48,288 nucleotides of DNA, from contig JAPDQY010000021.1 of the NCBI GenBank assembly GCA_034505235.1, forward strand, positions 1 to 48,288. The letters are read 5' to 3'. A program made the position numbers and the translations under genes. Source of the stretch: Coneutiohabitans thermophilus (GTDB lineage: Bacteria > Zhuqueibacterota > Zhuqueibacteria > Zhuqueibacterales > Zhuqueibacteraceae). Shown in pieces: positions 8,094-16,420 of this stretch (positions within the stretch are counted from its first letter, which is position 1; every line of letters begins with the position of its first letter). The notes beneath the pieces are model-generated. The model searched no databases and was not told where the DNA came from. It saw only the letters and a program-made list of their open reading frames with translations.

Positions 8094-9299
8094 ATGAGCG
8101 CAGCCACCCGCAAGACGGTATTGTGCGTTGCGAGCTATGAAAAGGGCCAGGAATTCCTGCGTGAATGCAAGCGCCAGGGCTGCCGGGTATATTTGTTGAC
8201 CACCCAGGCGTTGGAGCATGCCGACTGGCCGCGGGAAAGCCTGGACGAGATTTTCTATCTCCCTGATCTCTACAACCGCGACGACGTCATCAAAGGGGTG
8301 AGTTACCTGATGCGCACGCGCACGGTTGACCGCATCGTGCCGCTCGATGATTATGACGTGGAAATGGTGGCAACGCTGCGCGAGCATTTGCGCCTGCCCG
8401 GCATGGGCGAGACCACGGCACGCTATTTTCGCGACAAGCTGGCCATGCGCATGCGGGCCCGCGAGCGTGACCTCGCCGTGCCGGATTTCATTCACGTGCT
8501 CAACTATGACGCCCTGCGCCACTTCCTGGCAACGGTGCCGCCCCCATGGGTGCTCAAACCGCGTTCGGAAGCCTCCTCGGTCGGCATCAAGAAAGTCCAT
8601 GCCGCGGACGAGCTCTGGCCGTTGCTCGAGGCTTTGGGTGACCGCCAGTCCTTTTACCTGCTGGAGCGCTATCTGCCGGGTGAAGTCTATCACGTCGATA
8701 CCATCATTTCCGAACGCAAAATTGTATTTGCCGAGGTGCATGAATATGCCCAGCCGCCGATGCACGTGGCCCACGAAGGCGGGGTGTTTATCACCCGCAC
8801 GGTGTTGCGCGGCTCGCCGCTGGCGCGCGCCCTGCAGGCGGAGAATGCCCGGGTCATCGCCGCGCTGGGGCTGGTGCGCGGGGTGACGCATATCGAGTTC
8901 ATCAAGAGCGCCACCGACGGCCGGTTCTATTTTCTTGAAGCGGCGGCGCGCGTGGGCGGCGCCAACATTGTCGAAATGGTGCAAGCCGCCACCGGCATCA
9001 ATCTCTGGGCGCAATGGGCCAGAATCGAAATTGCGCAGGGTGAGCAGGAGTATCGCTTGCCGGAAACCCGGCGTGACTATGGCGGTGTCATCATCTCGCT
9101 GGCCCGGCAGGAATGGCCCGACACCTCGGCCTATCAGGATCCGGAGATCTTTTACCGCCTGCGCAAGAAAAATCACGTCGGCTTCGTTTTGGGTTCGCCA
9201 GACCGCGAGCGTTTGCTCACTCTGCTGGACGACTATTGCCGCCGCATTCAAGCGGATTTCCTCGCGGTACTGCCACCCGCGGACAAGCCAACCAGTTGA
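8094..9299 (+). CDS. ATP-grasp superfamily ligase
   Basis: 401 residues. ATP-grasp enzymes join a carboxylate to an amine or thiol through an acyl-phosphate. An N-terminal pre-ATP-grasp Rossmann-like domain (residues 8-110, VLCVASYEKG to PGMGETTARYF) is followed by the ATP-grasp fold: WVLKPRSEASSVGIKKV (about 152-168) supplies the ATP-binding Lys and loop, LLERYLPGEVYHVDTI the adenine contact and central strand, and GVTHIEFIKS to FYFLEAAARVGGANI the metal-binding Glu and Arg/Asn. The ATG is supported by GGAGAGG upstream. It is a single-gene unit with its own strong promoter. Substrates are unknown; the layout resembles peptide or amino-acid ligases, such as carnosine synthase-like proteins, rather than purine or biotin enzymes. 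Confidence 0.85.
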   Translation: MSAATRKTVLCVASYEKGQEFLRECKRQGCRVYLLTTQALEHADWPRESLDEIFYLPDLYNRDDVIKGVSYLMRTRTVDRIVPLDDYDVEMVATLREHLRLPGMGETTARYFRDKLAMRMRARERDLAVPDFIHVLNYDALRHFLATVPPPWVLKPRSEASSVGIKKVHAADELWPLLEALGDRQSFYLLERYLPGEVYHVDTIISERKIVFAEVHEYAQPPMHVAHEGGVFITRTVLRGSPLARALQAENARVIAALGLVRGVTHIEFIKSATDGRFYFLEAAARVGGANIVEMVQAATGINLWAQWARIEIAQGEQEYRLPETRRDYGGVIISLARQEWPDTSAYQDPEIFYRLRKKNHVGFVLGSPDRERLLTLLDDYCRRIQADFLAVLPPADKPTS

Positions 9300-9481
9300 C
9301 GCAAAAGCACCCTTGCTTTTTTCCGCAAAACCCTCCGGACAGGTGTAGTTTTCCAGCCGCATCCACCGGTTTTCGCGGGCCACCCGTCGCCGGGAAACAA
9401 GCATCGCCAACAACTGCACTGCCTCAAAGTTGCGGGTGTCGCCACTGCCTCGCCCGCTCGAGCGCGCTTTGGCCTCGAGTC

Positions 9482-9510
9482 TTGACTTTCTTGCAGATGC
9501 TTTCTATGTT
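9482..9510 (+). promoter_or_regulatory. promoter upstream of mgtE
   Basis: TTGACT (9482-9487) and TATGTT (9505-9510) with a 17-bp spacer, about 50 bases before the mgtE ATG. Good spacing; one mismatch in the -35 box and two in the -10. No Mg2+ riboswitch-like structure is evident in the short leader. Confidence 0.6.
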
Positions 9511-9558
9511 CACGCCATTTTTTCGCCCCATCGCATTGGGATCGTCGCGAGGTGAGTC

Positions 9559-10938
9559 ATGCTGAAAGAACTGCTGGTTCCCGATATTCAGGAGCTGATT
9601 CGTGACAAGGCCTATTCGGGTTTGAAGGACGGCATCTCCGACTGGGAAGCGCCGGAGATCGCCGAGCTGCTGACCAGCCTGCCAGCGGAAGATCAACCCA
9701 TCCTCTTTCGACTCCTGCCCCGCCAAACAGCCGCGGAAGTGTTTGCCTATCTGCCCCCGGAAGAGCAGCAACGCCTGTTGCAAAGTTTGAGCGCCGACAA
9801 CACCCGCGCCTTGTTGCGCGAGCTGGCGCCCGATGACCGCACCGTGCTTTTCGAAGAGATGCCCGCCCAGGTGACGCAGCAATTGCTGAATTTGCTCCCG
9901 CCCGAAGATCTCAAAGAAGCGCGGCAACTGCTCGGTTATCCCGAAGAAAGTGTCGGCCGCCTGATGACGCCGGAATATGTCGCCATCAAGCCGGAGTGGA
10001 CCATCGGCAAGGCGCTCGAACATCTGCGGCAAAATGGCAAGGATGCCGAAACCATCAACATCGTCTATGTGGTCGATGATGCCGGCAAACTCATCGATGA
10101 CGTGCGCCTGCGCAAGCTCATCCTGGCCGATCCCAGCGAAGCCGTGGCGACAGTCATGGACCGCCATTTTGTTTCACTTTCCGCCTACGACGATCGCGAA
10201 TACGCCGCGAAATTGATGCAGAAATACGACCGTGTCGCGCTGCCGGTCACCGACTCGGAAGGCGTGCTGCTCGGCATCGTCACCGTTGACGACATGCTCG
10301 ACGTGGTGGAAGAAGAAGCCACGGAGGACATTCAAAAGATGGCCGCCGTGCAGTCCCTCGACGAACCTTACATCCAGACCGGCTTTTTCAGCATGTTGAG
10401 GAAACGCGGGGTGTGGCTGTCGCTGCTCTTTTTGGGGGAAACCCTGACGGCTGCCGCGATGAAATACTTTGAGGGTGAAATCGAGCGTGCCGTCGTGCTG
10501 GCGCTGTTCATCCCGCTCATCATCAGCAGTGGTGGCAATTCCGGCTCCCAGGCCGCCTCGCTGGTGATCCGCGCCATGGCGCTGGAGGAGATTCGGCTGC
10601 GGGATTGGTGGCGCGTGATGCGGCGGGAGCTGGTCTCCGGTTTCGGTCTGGGCTCCATCCTGGGCACCATCGCCATCCTGCAAATATTACTGATTCCCAA
10701 CAACGAAGCCCTTTATGGCGAGCATTATATGCTCGTCGGCCTCACCGTTGCCTGCAGTCTGGTCGGCGTGGTCATGTGGGGCACGCTCACCGGCTCGATG
10801 CTGCCGTTCATTCTGCGCCGGCTGGGTTTTGATCCCGCCGTATCCTCGGCGCCGTTTGTGGCCACGCTGGTGGATGTCACCGGCTTGATCATCTACTTTT
10901 CGGTGGCGCTTCTGATCCTGGGCGGAACGATGCTGTAA
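9559..10938 (+). CDS. mgtE: magnesium transporter MgtE
   Basis: 459 residues, the normal MgtE length. It is an inner-membrane Mg2+ channel gated by cytoplasmic Mg2+. The N-terminal superhelical MgtE_N domain spans residues 10-135 (repeated Glu/Leu-rich helices such as LPPEEQQRLLQSL). Two CBS domains follow (about 138-255, with GRLMTPEYVAIKPEWT and VATVMDRHFVSLS), then a C-terminal five-helix membrane domain from about residue 280. That domain contains PLIISSGGNSGSQAASLVIRA, the conserved pore motif, and the acidic end of TM5 (FVATLVDVTGLIIYF). The start is supported by GAGGTGA. It stands alone with its own promoter. Confidence 0.96.
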   Translation: MLKELLVPDIQELIRDKAYSGLKDGISDWEAPEIAELLTSLPAEDQPILFRLLPRQTAAEVFAYLPPEEQQRLLQSLSADNTRALLRELAPDDRTVLFEEMPAQVTQQLLNLLPPEDLKEARQLLGYPEESVGRLMTPEYVAIKPEWTIGKALEHLRQNGKDAETINIVYVVDDAGKLIDDVRLRKLILADPSEAVATVMDRHFVSLSAYDDREYAAKLMQKYDRVALPVTDSEGVLLGIVTVDDMLDVVEEEATEDIQKMAAVQSLDEPYIQTGFFSMLRKRGVWLSLLFLGETLTAAAMKYFEGEIERAVVLALFIPLIISSGGNSGSQAASLVIRAMALEEIRLRDWWRVMRRELVSGFGLGSILGTIAILQILLIPNNEALYGEHYMLVGLTVACSLVGVVMWGTLTGSMLPFILRRLGFDPAVSSAPFVATLVDVTGLIIYFSVALLILGGTML

Positions 10939-11272
10939 GGCGGGCTTGCCGCTCATGAATCCGGGAGTTCACGCAACCATTGGTTGCGCTTCATCCTCTC
11001 CGTTGATAAAGCGGCCCGGCAACCGCATGACAGCGCCGGGGGAAACCCCGCAGTTTCCACGGCCTCTGCCTTGGTGAAAACTGCAGCTTCGCTGCGCATG
11101 GAGCTTGTATCGACCGGCACGGCTTCCAGGAGGGCGGGAGCATGAAGGGAAGACGAAAGGCCCGGCGGCCGGCATTCGAGACGAAAGGCTCCGGACTGGC
11201 GGCGGTTTTTTTGAGCAGGGAGGATTCAGTGCTGCTGCGTGCCGCGGCGCGGCAGGGAGGCAACATGCTGAT
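10939..11272. other. intergenic between mgtE and EamA gene, no gene seen
   Basis: About 330 bases. Apart from the short palindrome listed separately, I see only small frames of arbitrary composition. The EamA frame stays open back to 11105, but that extension has no hydrophobic or family character. Confidence 0.6.
10972..10988. repeat. perfect 17-nt palindrome
   Basis: CGCAACCATTGGTTGCG has 8-bp arms around a single base, 34 bases after the mgtE stop. It is too tight to fold as an RNA hairpin with a normal loop, so a protein-binding site is more likely than a terminator. Confidence 0.5.
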
Positions 11273-12172
11273 ATGTCCTGGTTGATCCTTGCCCTGGGCT
11301 CGGCGGTGATGAGCGCAGTGGGCGACACACTCTGCAAGAAGGCGGCCCAGTCCGCCGACAGTTGGACGGTGACCTGGGTGCGCTTCGGCTATGCCTCAAT
11401 TTTTCTCCTGCCCCTGCTGCCGTTCATCGACCTTCCGCGGTGGGATGCGGTCTTTGCTCTCACCGTGGCGGTGCTCATCCCGCTGGAGTTGACAGCGGCC
11501 TCCTTGAGTATGCGTGCACTGCAGCTCTCGCCGCTTTCTCTCACCGTGCCTTATCTCGCCTTTACACCGCTGTTTCTGCTGGTGGTGCCGACAGTGTTGT
11601 TGGGCGAGAAGATCAGTGCGCGCGGCGCGGCCGGGGTGGTTTGCATTGTGTTGGGCGCTTATTGGCTCAATCTTCAAAACAATGCCGCTGCTTCACAGGG
11701 GCATGATCGCGGGAGCAGGCGCAAAAGCCTGCTGTCCCCGCTGCAGGCCCTGGCACGCGAAAAAGGCTCCCGCCTGATGTTGCTTGTCGCCGCGCTTTAC
11801 AGTGTCACTTCCACGCTCGGCAAAGTGGCGGTGCAACATTCCAGCCCTTTTTTCTTCGCGGTTTTTTACTATCCCCTTGCCAGCCTGGTGATGCTGCCGC
11901 TCACGGCCGCACACGCGCGCCGGGGATGGCGATTTGCCGGCGGTCAGGTTGGCCTGTTCCTGCTGATCGGGCTGGCGGTCGCGGCCACGGTTGTGTGCCA
12001 TTATCTGGCGCTCAGCCGCGTGGAAGTCGCCTACATGATTTCCGTCAAGCGCACCAGCATGATCTTCGCCACCCTGCTGGGCTGGTGGTTTTTTCATGAA
12101 GAAAACATTTTGCAGCGGCTGTGGGGTTGCAGCGTGATGCTCGCCGGAGTGATTTTGATCGTGTCCGCGTGA
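11273..12172 (+). CDS. EamA-family (DMT) transporter
   Basis: 299 residues, ten predicted membrane helices in two five-helix EamA repeats (about 1-135 and 165-299), typical of drug/metabolite transporters that export amino acids, nucleosides or other small metabolites. Seen: LGSAVMSAVGDTLCKKAA in TM1, LSLTVPYLAFTPLFLLVVP, VLLGEKISARGAAGVVCIVLG at the end of repeat one, and VEVAYMISVKRTSMIFATLLGWWFF with LWGCSVMLAGVILI at the end of repeat two. A short charged loop (about 142-165) separates the repeats. The start at ATG 11273 fits the first helix; GGGAGG lies 12 bases upstream, slightly far. Substrate unknown. Convergent with the alkB-like gene. Confidence 0.9.
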   Translation: MSWLILALGSAVMSAVGDTLCKKAAQSADSWTVTWVRFGYASIFLLPLLPFIDLPRWDAVFALTVAVLIPLELTAASLSMRALQLSPLSLTVPYLAFTPLFLLVVPTVLLGEKISARGAAGVVCIVLGAYWLNLQNNAAASQGHDRGSRRKSLLSPLQALAREKGSRLMLLVAALYSVTSTLGKVAVQHSSPFFFAVFYYPLASLVMLPLTAAHARRGWRFAGGQVGLFLLIGLAVAATVVCHYLALSRVEVAYMISVKRTSMIFATLLGWWFFHEENILQRLWGCSVMLAGVILIVSA

Positions 12173-12202
12173 AACCGGCAGCGGCACACAGCCGGCCGGG
12201 CC

Positions 12203-13258
12203 TCAGGTATTGGCGGGATACTGCTGCTGAAACGCCGCCAGCCGGGGATGCATGACTGCACGCCACAGTGGCGGCACCAGCGCCAGCAACATCATGCCGG
12301 CATAGCCGGTCGGCAGTTGCGGGCTTTCCGCGAAATGGCGCAACGTTTGGTAGCGCCGCTGCGGATGAACATGATGATCGGCATGACGCTGCAGCTTGAA
12401 CAGAAAATAGTTGGTCAGGCGCTGATCCGCATTCCAGGCGTGCGTCAGATTGACCCGCTCATAGCGGCCGGGCGCGAGTTCGCGGCGCCGCAGGCCGTAG
12501 TGTTCGAGGTAGTTGACGATCTCCAGCAGGGAGAATGCCACCACACTCTGGGCAAGGAAGTAGGGGATTGCCTGCCAGCCCAGGATGCCACCCAACAGCA
12601 GGGCAAACAACACCGGCAACGCGGCAAACCAGAGCATGCGGTTGTGCCGGCTCACGAGCGGCAATCCTGCGCGCTGCAGCCGCCGCTGCTCGAAGCGCCA
12701 GGCACTGCGCCAACTGTTGATCACCGTGCGCGGATAGAAGGCATACAGGGACTCGCCATAGCGTGCGGTGGCGGGATCGCGCGGCGTGGCCACGTTCACA
12801 TGATGGCCAATGAGATGCTCGAGTGCAAAATGCATGTAGCTGACCGTCAATAACAGCACATGCCCCAGCGTTTTTTCGAGAGCATTCTTTTTGTGGAACA
12901 GCTCGTGCGCCACCGTGATGCCGATGCCGCCGGTGACTATGCCAACCGATAACACCAGCCCGAGCCACTCCAGCGCCGTCAGCGCCGCGTGCGTGGTGAC
13001 ATGCGCTCCCCAAATCACCAGCCCCACCTGCACGGGAACATAAAAAAAGGTGATCAGCCGAAAGCTCATTTTTTCCGCCAGTTTTTCCAGCTCGGCCGGC
13101 GGCAGGCGGTTACCCTCCACACCGACCAACAGATCGAGCAATGGAATGATGCCGAAGGCAAGCAGCGGTGTTAAAAAATGAAAAACACCTCCGCAATAAT
13201 GTCCCACCACGGCACTGAGTGGCATGAGGTAAGCCAGCAAATAAGGCCACGGTTTCAT
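12203..13258 (-). CDS. alkB: AlkB-type integral-membrane alkane hydroxylase
   Basis: 351 residues. Non-haem di-iron monooxygenase that hydroxylates the terminal carbon of alkanes, using electrons from rubredoxin. All family motifs are visible: HELFH at 118-122, EHLIGHH at 147-153 followed by VNVATPRDPATA, NYLEHYG at 249-255 (the HYG motif typical of true AlkB rather than general desaturases), LTHAWNAD near 271, and HADHH at 292-296 followed by RRYQTLR. About six membrane helices. ATG at 13258 follows GGAGGAAG. No rubredoxin, rubredoxin reductase or AraC/LuxR regulator is adjacent. It is slightly shorter than Pseudomonas AlkB (about 400 residues). A role on medium- or long-chain alkanes or lipids is inferred. 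Confidence 0.93.
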   Translation of the reverse strand: MKPWPYLLAYLMPLSAVVGHYCGGVFHFLTPLLAFGIIPLLDLLVGVEGNRLPPAELEKLAEKMSFRLITFFYVPVQVGLVIWGAHVTTHAALTALEWLGLVLSVGIVTGGIGITVAHELFHKKNALEKTLGHVLLLTVSYMHFALEHLIGHHVNVATPRDPATARYGESLYAFYPRTVINSWRSAWRFEQRRLQRAGLPLVSRHNRMLWFAALPVLFALLLGGILGWQAIPYFLAQSVVAFSLLEIVNYLEHYGLRRRELAPGRYERVNLTHAWNADQRLTNYFLFKLQRHADHHVHPQRRYQTLRHFAESPQLPTGYAGMMLLALVPPLWRAVMHPRLAAFQQQYPANT

Positions 13259-13646
13259 GTCTTCCTCCATAGAAGAAAATGGAATTTTGCAAAAAAGTAA
13301 AAATGGCCGGGGTTTCTGCAAGAAGATTTTGCAGCACTTGGCACGCGCGGCGTGTGGGCGTCTGCCGGGTGGGAATGTTTTGTGCAAACGACGACTTCTG
13401 CAGGTATTTTTTTCATCCAGGATTTTCCGGCAAGCCGGTGTCCAAACGGCACGGGCAGACCGCACGGTGAAACACGGTGAAAAATGCGGTTTTGTTTCGG
13501 CAGCCGCCAGGATCACCGGAGGAAAGGCACAATCGCCGGCGCTGTTTTGCCGGTCGCCAACGCCTTGTGCCGGAGCTTGCAGGACCTCAAAGCGAGGAGG
13601 CCGTCGCGTCTACCGGATGAAAAATTTGCAAGGGAGGAATCACGCG
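13259..13646. other. divergent intergenic region alkB / sugar transferase
   Basis: About 390 bases between divergent starts. The sugar-transferase frame stays open back to 13257, but the upstream part has no family similarity. No clear promoter was found for either gene. Confidence 0.55.
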
Positions 13647-14399
13647 GTGAGGCAGGAGCTTGGTATTCGCTGTCTCGACGTTCTCGTTGCGAGCATTGCT
13701 TTGCTGCTCGCCCTGCCACTGCTGGCAGTGGTGGCCATGGTCGTCAAAATCAGCTCGCCCGGGCCGGTTTTCTGCCGGCAGATTTACGCCGGCGTGGACC
13801 GGCGCCGGCGTCAGCGACGCATCATGAATCTGCCGCTCACAACTGACCGCCGACAGCCGGAGAAAAGGAAAAAGGATCTCTTCGGCAAACCGTTCACGGT
13901 CTATCGCTTCCGCACCACGTCCCATGACCCGAAGCTGGAGGAGCTGGCAGCCCTGCCCTTTGCCAGGGATTTACACGTCACCGCCGTTGGAAGGCGGCTG
14001 CGCGCCTGGCGGCTGGACGAACTTCCTGTTTTGTGGAATGTCGTGCGGGGCGAAATGAGTTTGGTGGGACCGCGTCCGGAAACACCGGGCTTGATCAGCA
14101 AGCGTGTTGATGCGCACCGTGACTATCGCAAACGGCAACAGGTGAAACCGGGACTCACCGGCCTGGCGCAATTGTACGTCAGCTCGGGCTCCCACCCTGC
14201 GGATGCGGCACACTTGGTTGACTTCGATCTGTATTATGTCAAGCACCGCGACTGGCGGCTCTATTTGCACATTCTGGCCATGTCGGTCAGCCGGATGGTG
14301 CGCCGCGGCAGAAATGAGAGTTCGGCGCGGCTGGCGCGGCTGCTTCGTCATGGCCAGCCATGCGAGTCAGAGCACCTCTTGACGGATGGACAAAACTGA
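13647..14399 (+). CDS. bacterial sugar transferase (PglC/WcaJ-type phosphoglycosyl transferase)
   Basis: 250 residues. Monotopic phosphoglycosyl transferase that moves a sugar-1-phosphate onto undecaprenyl phosphate at the start of exopolysaccharide or glycan assembly. N-terminal reentrant membrane helix (about 10-36), then the signature block: KISSPGPVFCRQ, FTVYRFRTT, RLRAWRLDELPVLWNVV, GEMSLVGPRPETP, VKPGLTGLAQ and VDFDLYYVKHRDW. A highly basic insertion (about 50-78, many Arg/Lys) sits after the GPVF motif. GTG at 13647 is chosen because GGGAGG lies 9 bases upstream; the ATG at 13617 is the alternative but lacks a close ribosome site. No glycan gene cluster is adjacent, so it stands alone. 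Confidence 0.9.
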   Translation: MRQELGIRCLDVLVASIALLLALPLLAVVAMVVKISSPGPVFCRQIYAGVDRRRRQRRIMNLPLTTDRRQPEKRKKDLFGKPFTVYRFRTTSHDPKLEELAALPFARDLHVTAVGRRLRAWRLDELPVLWNVVRGEMSLVGPRPETPGLISKRVDAHRDYRKRQQVKPGLTGLAQLYVSSGSHPADAAHLVDFDLYYVKHRDWRLYLHILAMSVSRMVRRGRNESSARLARLLRHGQPCESEHLLTDGQN

Positions 14400-14504
14400 A
14401 GGTAGCCGCATTTTATGCTGCAGTGAGACGGCAGCGCCTCACACCGTAAAGCCATCGTGCTTTGTGCGGCTTGCCGTCGGTCTGAAAAGGGCGGAGACGC
14501 TGCA

Positions 14505-15314
14505 CTAGGTATCCGCCGCCGTCCCGGCCTCTCCGGCCTGGTTTTTGTCCCCTGTCTGCGAGGCAAGCAGTTTGCGCTTTTCCCGCGCCAGGGTTTGCTC
14601 CAGCCATTGAATCGCCTCATCATCGGACTGGCCGCGCGCCAGATAGTGTTCGGTGAGAATCTCGACAATACGCTGGCTGTGCTTGAAGCCGGGATTCAGT
14701 TGCAGGATGGTCTTGTAGAGCTGCAGGGCCTGGTCGTCCCTTCTTTCCTGCATGAGATAAATATCGGCGAGCGAGCTGTACAGCCGCAGGCGGTGGGGCG
14801 AGCGTTTCAACATTTTTTCATAGATGCGTGCGGCTGCCGAGATATTGCCGCGCATGAGCTCAAAACGCGCGCGCGAAGTGGGGAGGGCGGCAATGAATAA
14901 AATGATGCCCACGCTCAGCAGCGGGAGCAGATAGGCCATCATCCGGCCGGCTCCGGTGGAGAATTGCCCCACCCGTGACAGTTCGACGGTGTTGAGGTTG
15001 GCGCGGGCTTGTATCAGTTGCTCTGCGGCATTGAGATAGTTGGGCCGCACCAGTTGCAGCTTCTCCAGCGTGATGACGGCGTGAATCCAGTCCTGTTTGG
15101 CGATGGCTATCTGTGCTTCGAGGTAGAGTGAATCCGCCCACGACGACGGCACGATGATGGCATTGTAATCGTCCTGCGACTGGGAGTCGGGCCGGGTAAG
15201 GCTGTCCTGCTGTTCGGCGTTGTGGTGTTGTGCGGCAGCCGCGGCGCACAGGATGAGCAGCAGGCTCAGCACACGGCCAAGAGGATTCCCTGCAAAAGGC
15301 GAGACCGTTGACAT
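14505..15314 (-). CDS. short TPR/TM protein, minimal member of the TPR paralogue family (P0)
   Basis: 269 residues, function unknown. Signal peptide (1-28, LLLILCAAAAAQ), a short periplasmic part with one TPR-like helical pair starting DSLYLEAQIAIAKQDW (61-76), a single TM at about 126-146, a basic SRAR stop-transfer stretch, and a C-terminal TPR module with AARIYEKML and RRDDQALQLYKTILQL. These last two parts match the C-terminal quarter of the four large proteins at 16421, 18369, 20512 and 25983 closely, so it is a shortened paralogue lacking the long N-terminal TPR array. ATG 15314 is preceded by GGAGG 11 bases upstream. Transcribed away from the other four across a 1.1 kb region. Predicted topology is N-terminus periplasmic, C-terminus cytoplasmic. 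Confidence 0.85.
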   Translation of the reverse strand: MSTVSPFAGNPLGRVLSLLLILCAAAAAQHHNAEQQDSLTRPDSQSQDDYNAIIVPSSWADSLYLEAQIAIAKQDWIHAVITLEKLQLVRPNYLNAAEQLIQARANLNTVELSRVGQFSTGAGRMMAYLLPLLSVGIILFIAALPTSRARFELMRGNISAAARIYEKMLKRSPHRLRLYSSLADIYLMQERRDDQALQLYKTILQLNPGFKHSQRIVEILTEHYLARGQSDDEAIQWLEQTLAREKRKLLASQTGDKNQAGEAGTAADT

Positions 15315-15522
15315 GATTGATTCGACCTCCACATAACCTAAATGATCCGGAAGCGAGAGCGACGAGGTGCACGTCTCGGCGCAGCGAGGCGTGGAGGTTG
15401 ACAGCTTTGACTTCTTTCTTTCCTGCGGGCAGATCACGTAGGCTTGCACAATCTTTTTGAACCCTCCCCTGACAAATATAAAATTTGCCCGTTTGCGGAA
15501 GGTATCATGCTTTTCCCCTCCC

Positions 15523-15587
15523 CACAAAAATGCGCTCCCACGAAATGTTTTTTCGCAAGGTTTCTGCTTTCGTGGAGGGTTTTTGTG
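15523..15587. repeat. long interrupted inverted repeat
   Basis: CACAAAAA (15523-15530) pairs with TTTTTGTG (15580-15587), and inside it CCACGAAA (15538-15545) pairs with TTTCGTGG (15568-15575). Both 8-bp arms are perfect and coaxial, giving a two-stage hairpin of about 65 bases. Confidence 0.6.
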
Positions 15588-15702
15588 ATTGATCCGGACA
15601 CCGCCATGCTTTCCCGCGCCGGTGGCCGCCCTCGGAGGGCACCATGTGAAAACAAAGGGCAACAACTCAAATTCCAACCTCAGACAAGCATAAAAACAAG
15701 AA

Positions 15703-15750
15703 GGCGAACATGCGCACCAGCCTCCTGCCTGCGGAGGGGACGTTTTCGCC
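15703..15750. repeat. nested inverted repeat
   Basis: GGCGAA (15703-15708) pairs with TTCGCC (15745-15750), enclosing CCTCC (15721-15725) paired with GGAGG (15733-15737). If transcribed it would sequester a GGAGG in a stem. Confidence 0.45.
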
Positions 15751-16420
15751 TCCAACTCATCAATTCGTGATCCTGCACCGCAACATCATTTCCCCCCCCG
15801 AGACACCCTGAGCCCATGAAGGTTTGAACTTTCCTCTTTTAACCTCAAAGCCGGCGCGTTGCGGAAACTGGCGTCTGTGCCGGAAGTGTTTCTGCCGCAG
15901 GGTTTCCGCATTTGCCATCATTGCATTGTATGGTTGAGGGCATAAGTGTTGTCGCGAGGCTCGGGCGCCGGTCTGTATTTCTCGCGAGCAGGCACATCGC
16001 CGTTCAGTATCCCGCGTTGGATGCGCCGGCGGTTCCAGCTCCTGGCGGCGCGGCCTGCGTGCGCCATGCGATGTTCGACGTTTTGTTCTGACGGGCATTG
16101 CCGGCACCTCTGGAGCGGGACAAAAGCCGGCTTGCGAGCCGCAGGCTCCCTGTCACAACTCATCTTACCAATTACTGCTCCGGATACCCGCCTGCGGGCT
16201 GGTTTGCACCATGTTTCACAGCGGCGCGGGGCTCCCCTTGCCAGTGGTGACAACCTTCTGCGAAAGAGGGCTGCGGTGTCATGGCGAACCCGTCTGGCGA
16301 CAGAAGGGGGCCGCCAGTTGTCCACTGGCCCAAGCCCGGCAGGACCATGTTGGCTGAATGAGCGATGGCCGCTGCCACGCATGTTGGCACGGGCGGCCGG
16401 TTGTTTGAATGAGGAGAGGT

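Larger units (their letters stand above)
15315..16420. other. long divergent intergenic region of the TPR locus
   Basis: 1.1 kb with no gene that I can support. The part from about 15440 to 15780 is less GC-rich than its surroundings and contains two large inverted repeats (15523-15587 and 15703-15750). A TATAAA near 15477 could be a -10 box, but its best -35 partners are badly spaced. It should carry promoters for both P0 and P1, and possibly a structured RNA. Confidence 0.6.

Noticed and set aside
8073..9419. 448-codon open frame on the minus strand
   Set aside because: Antisense to the ATP-grasp gene, which has all family motifs and a strong promoter.
15444..16420. Several 100-185 codon frames in the TPR-locus intergenic region
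   Set aside because: No ribosome sites, no hydrophobic or repeat pattern, and translations look random on both strands.
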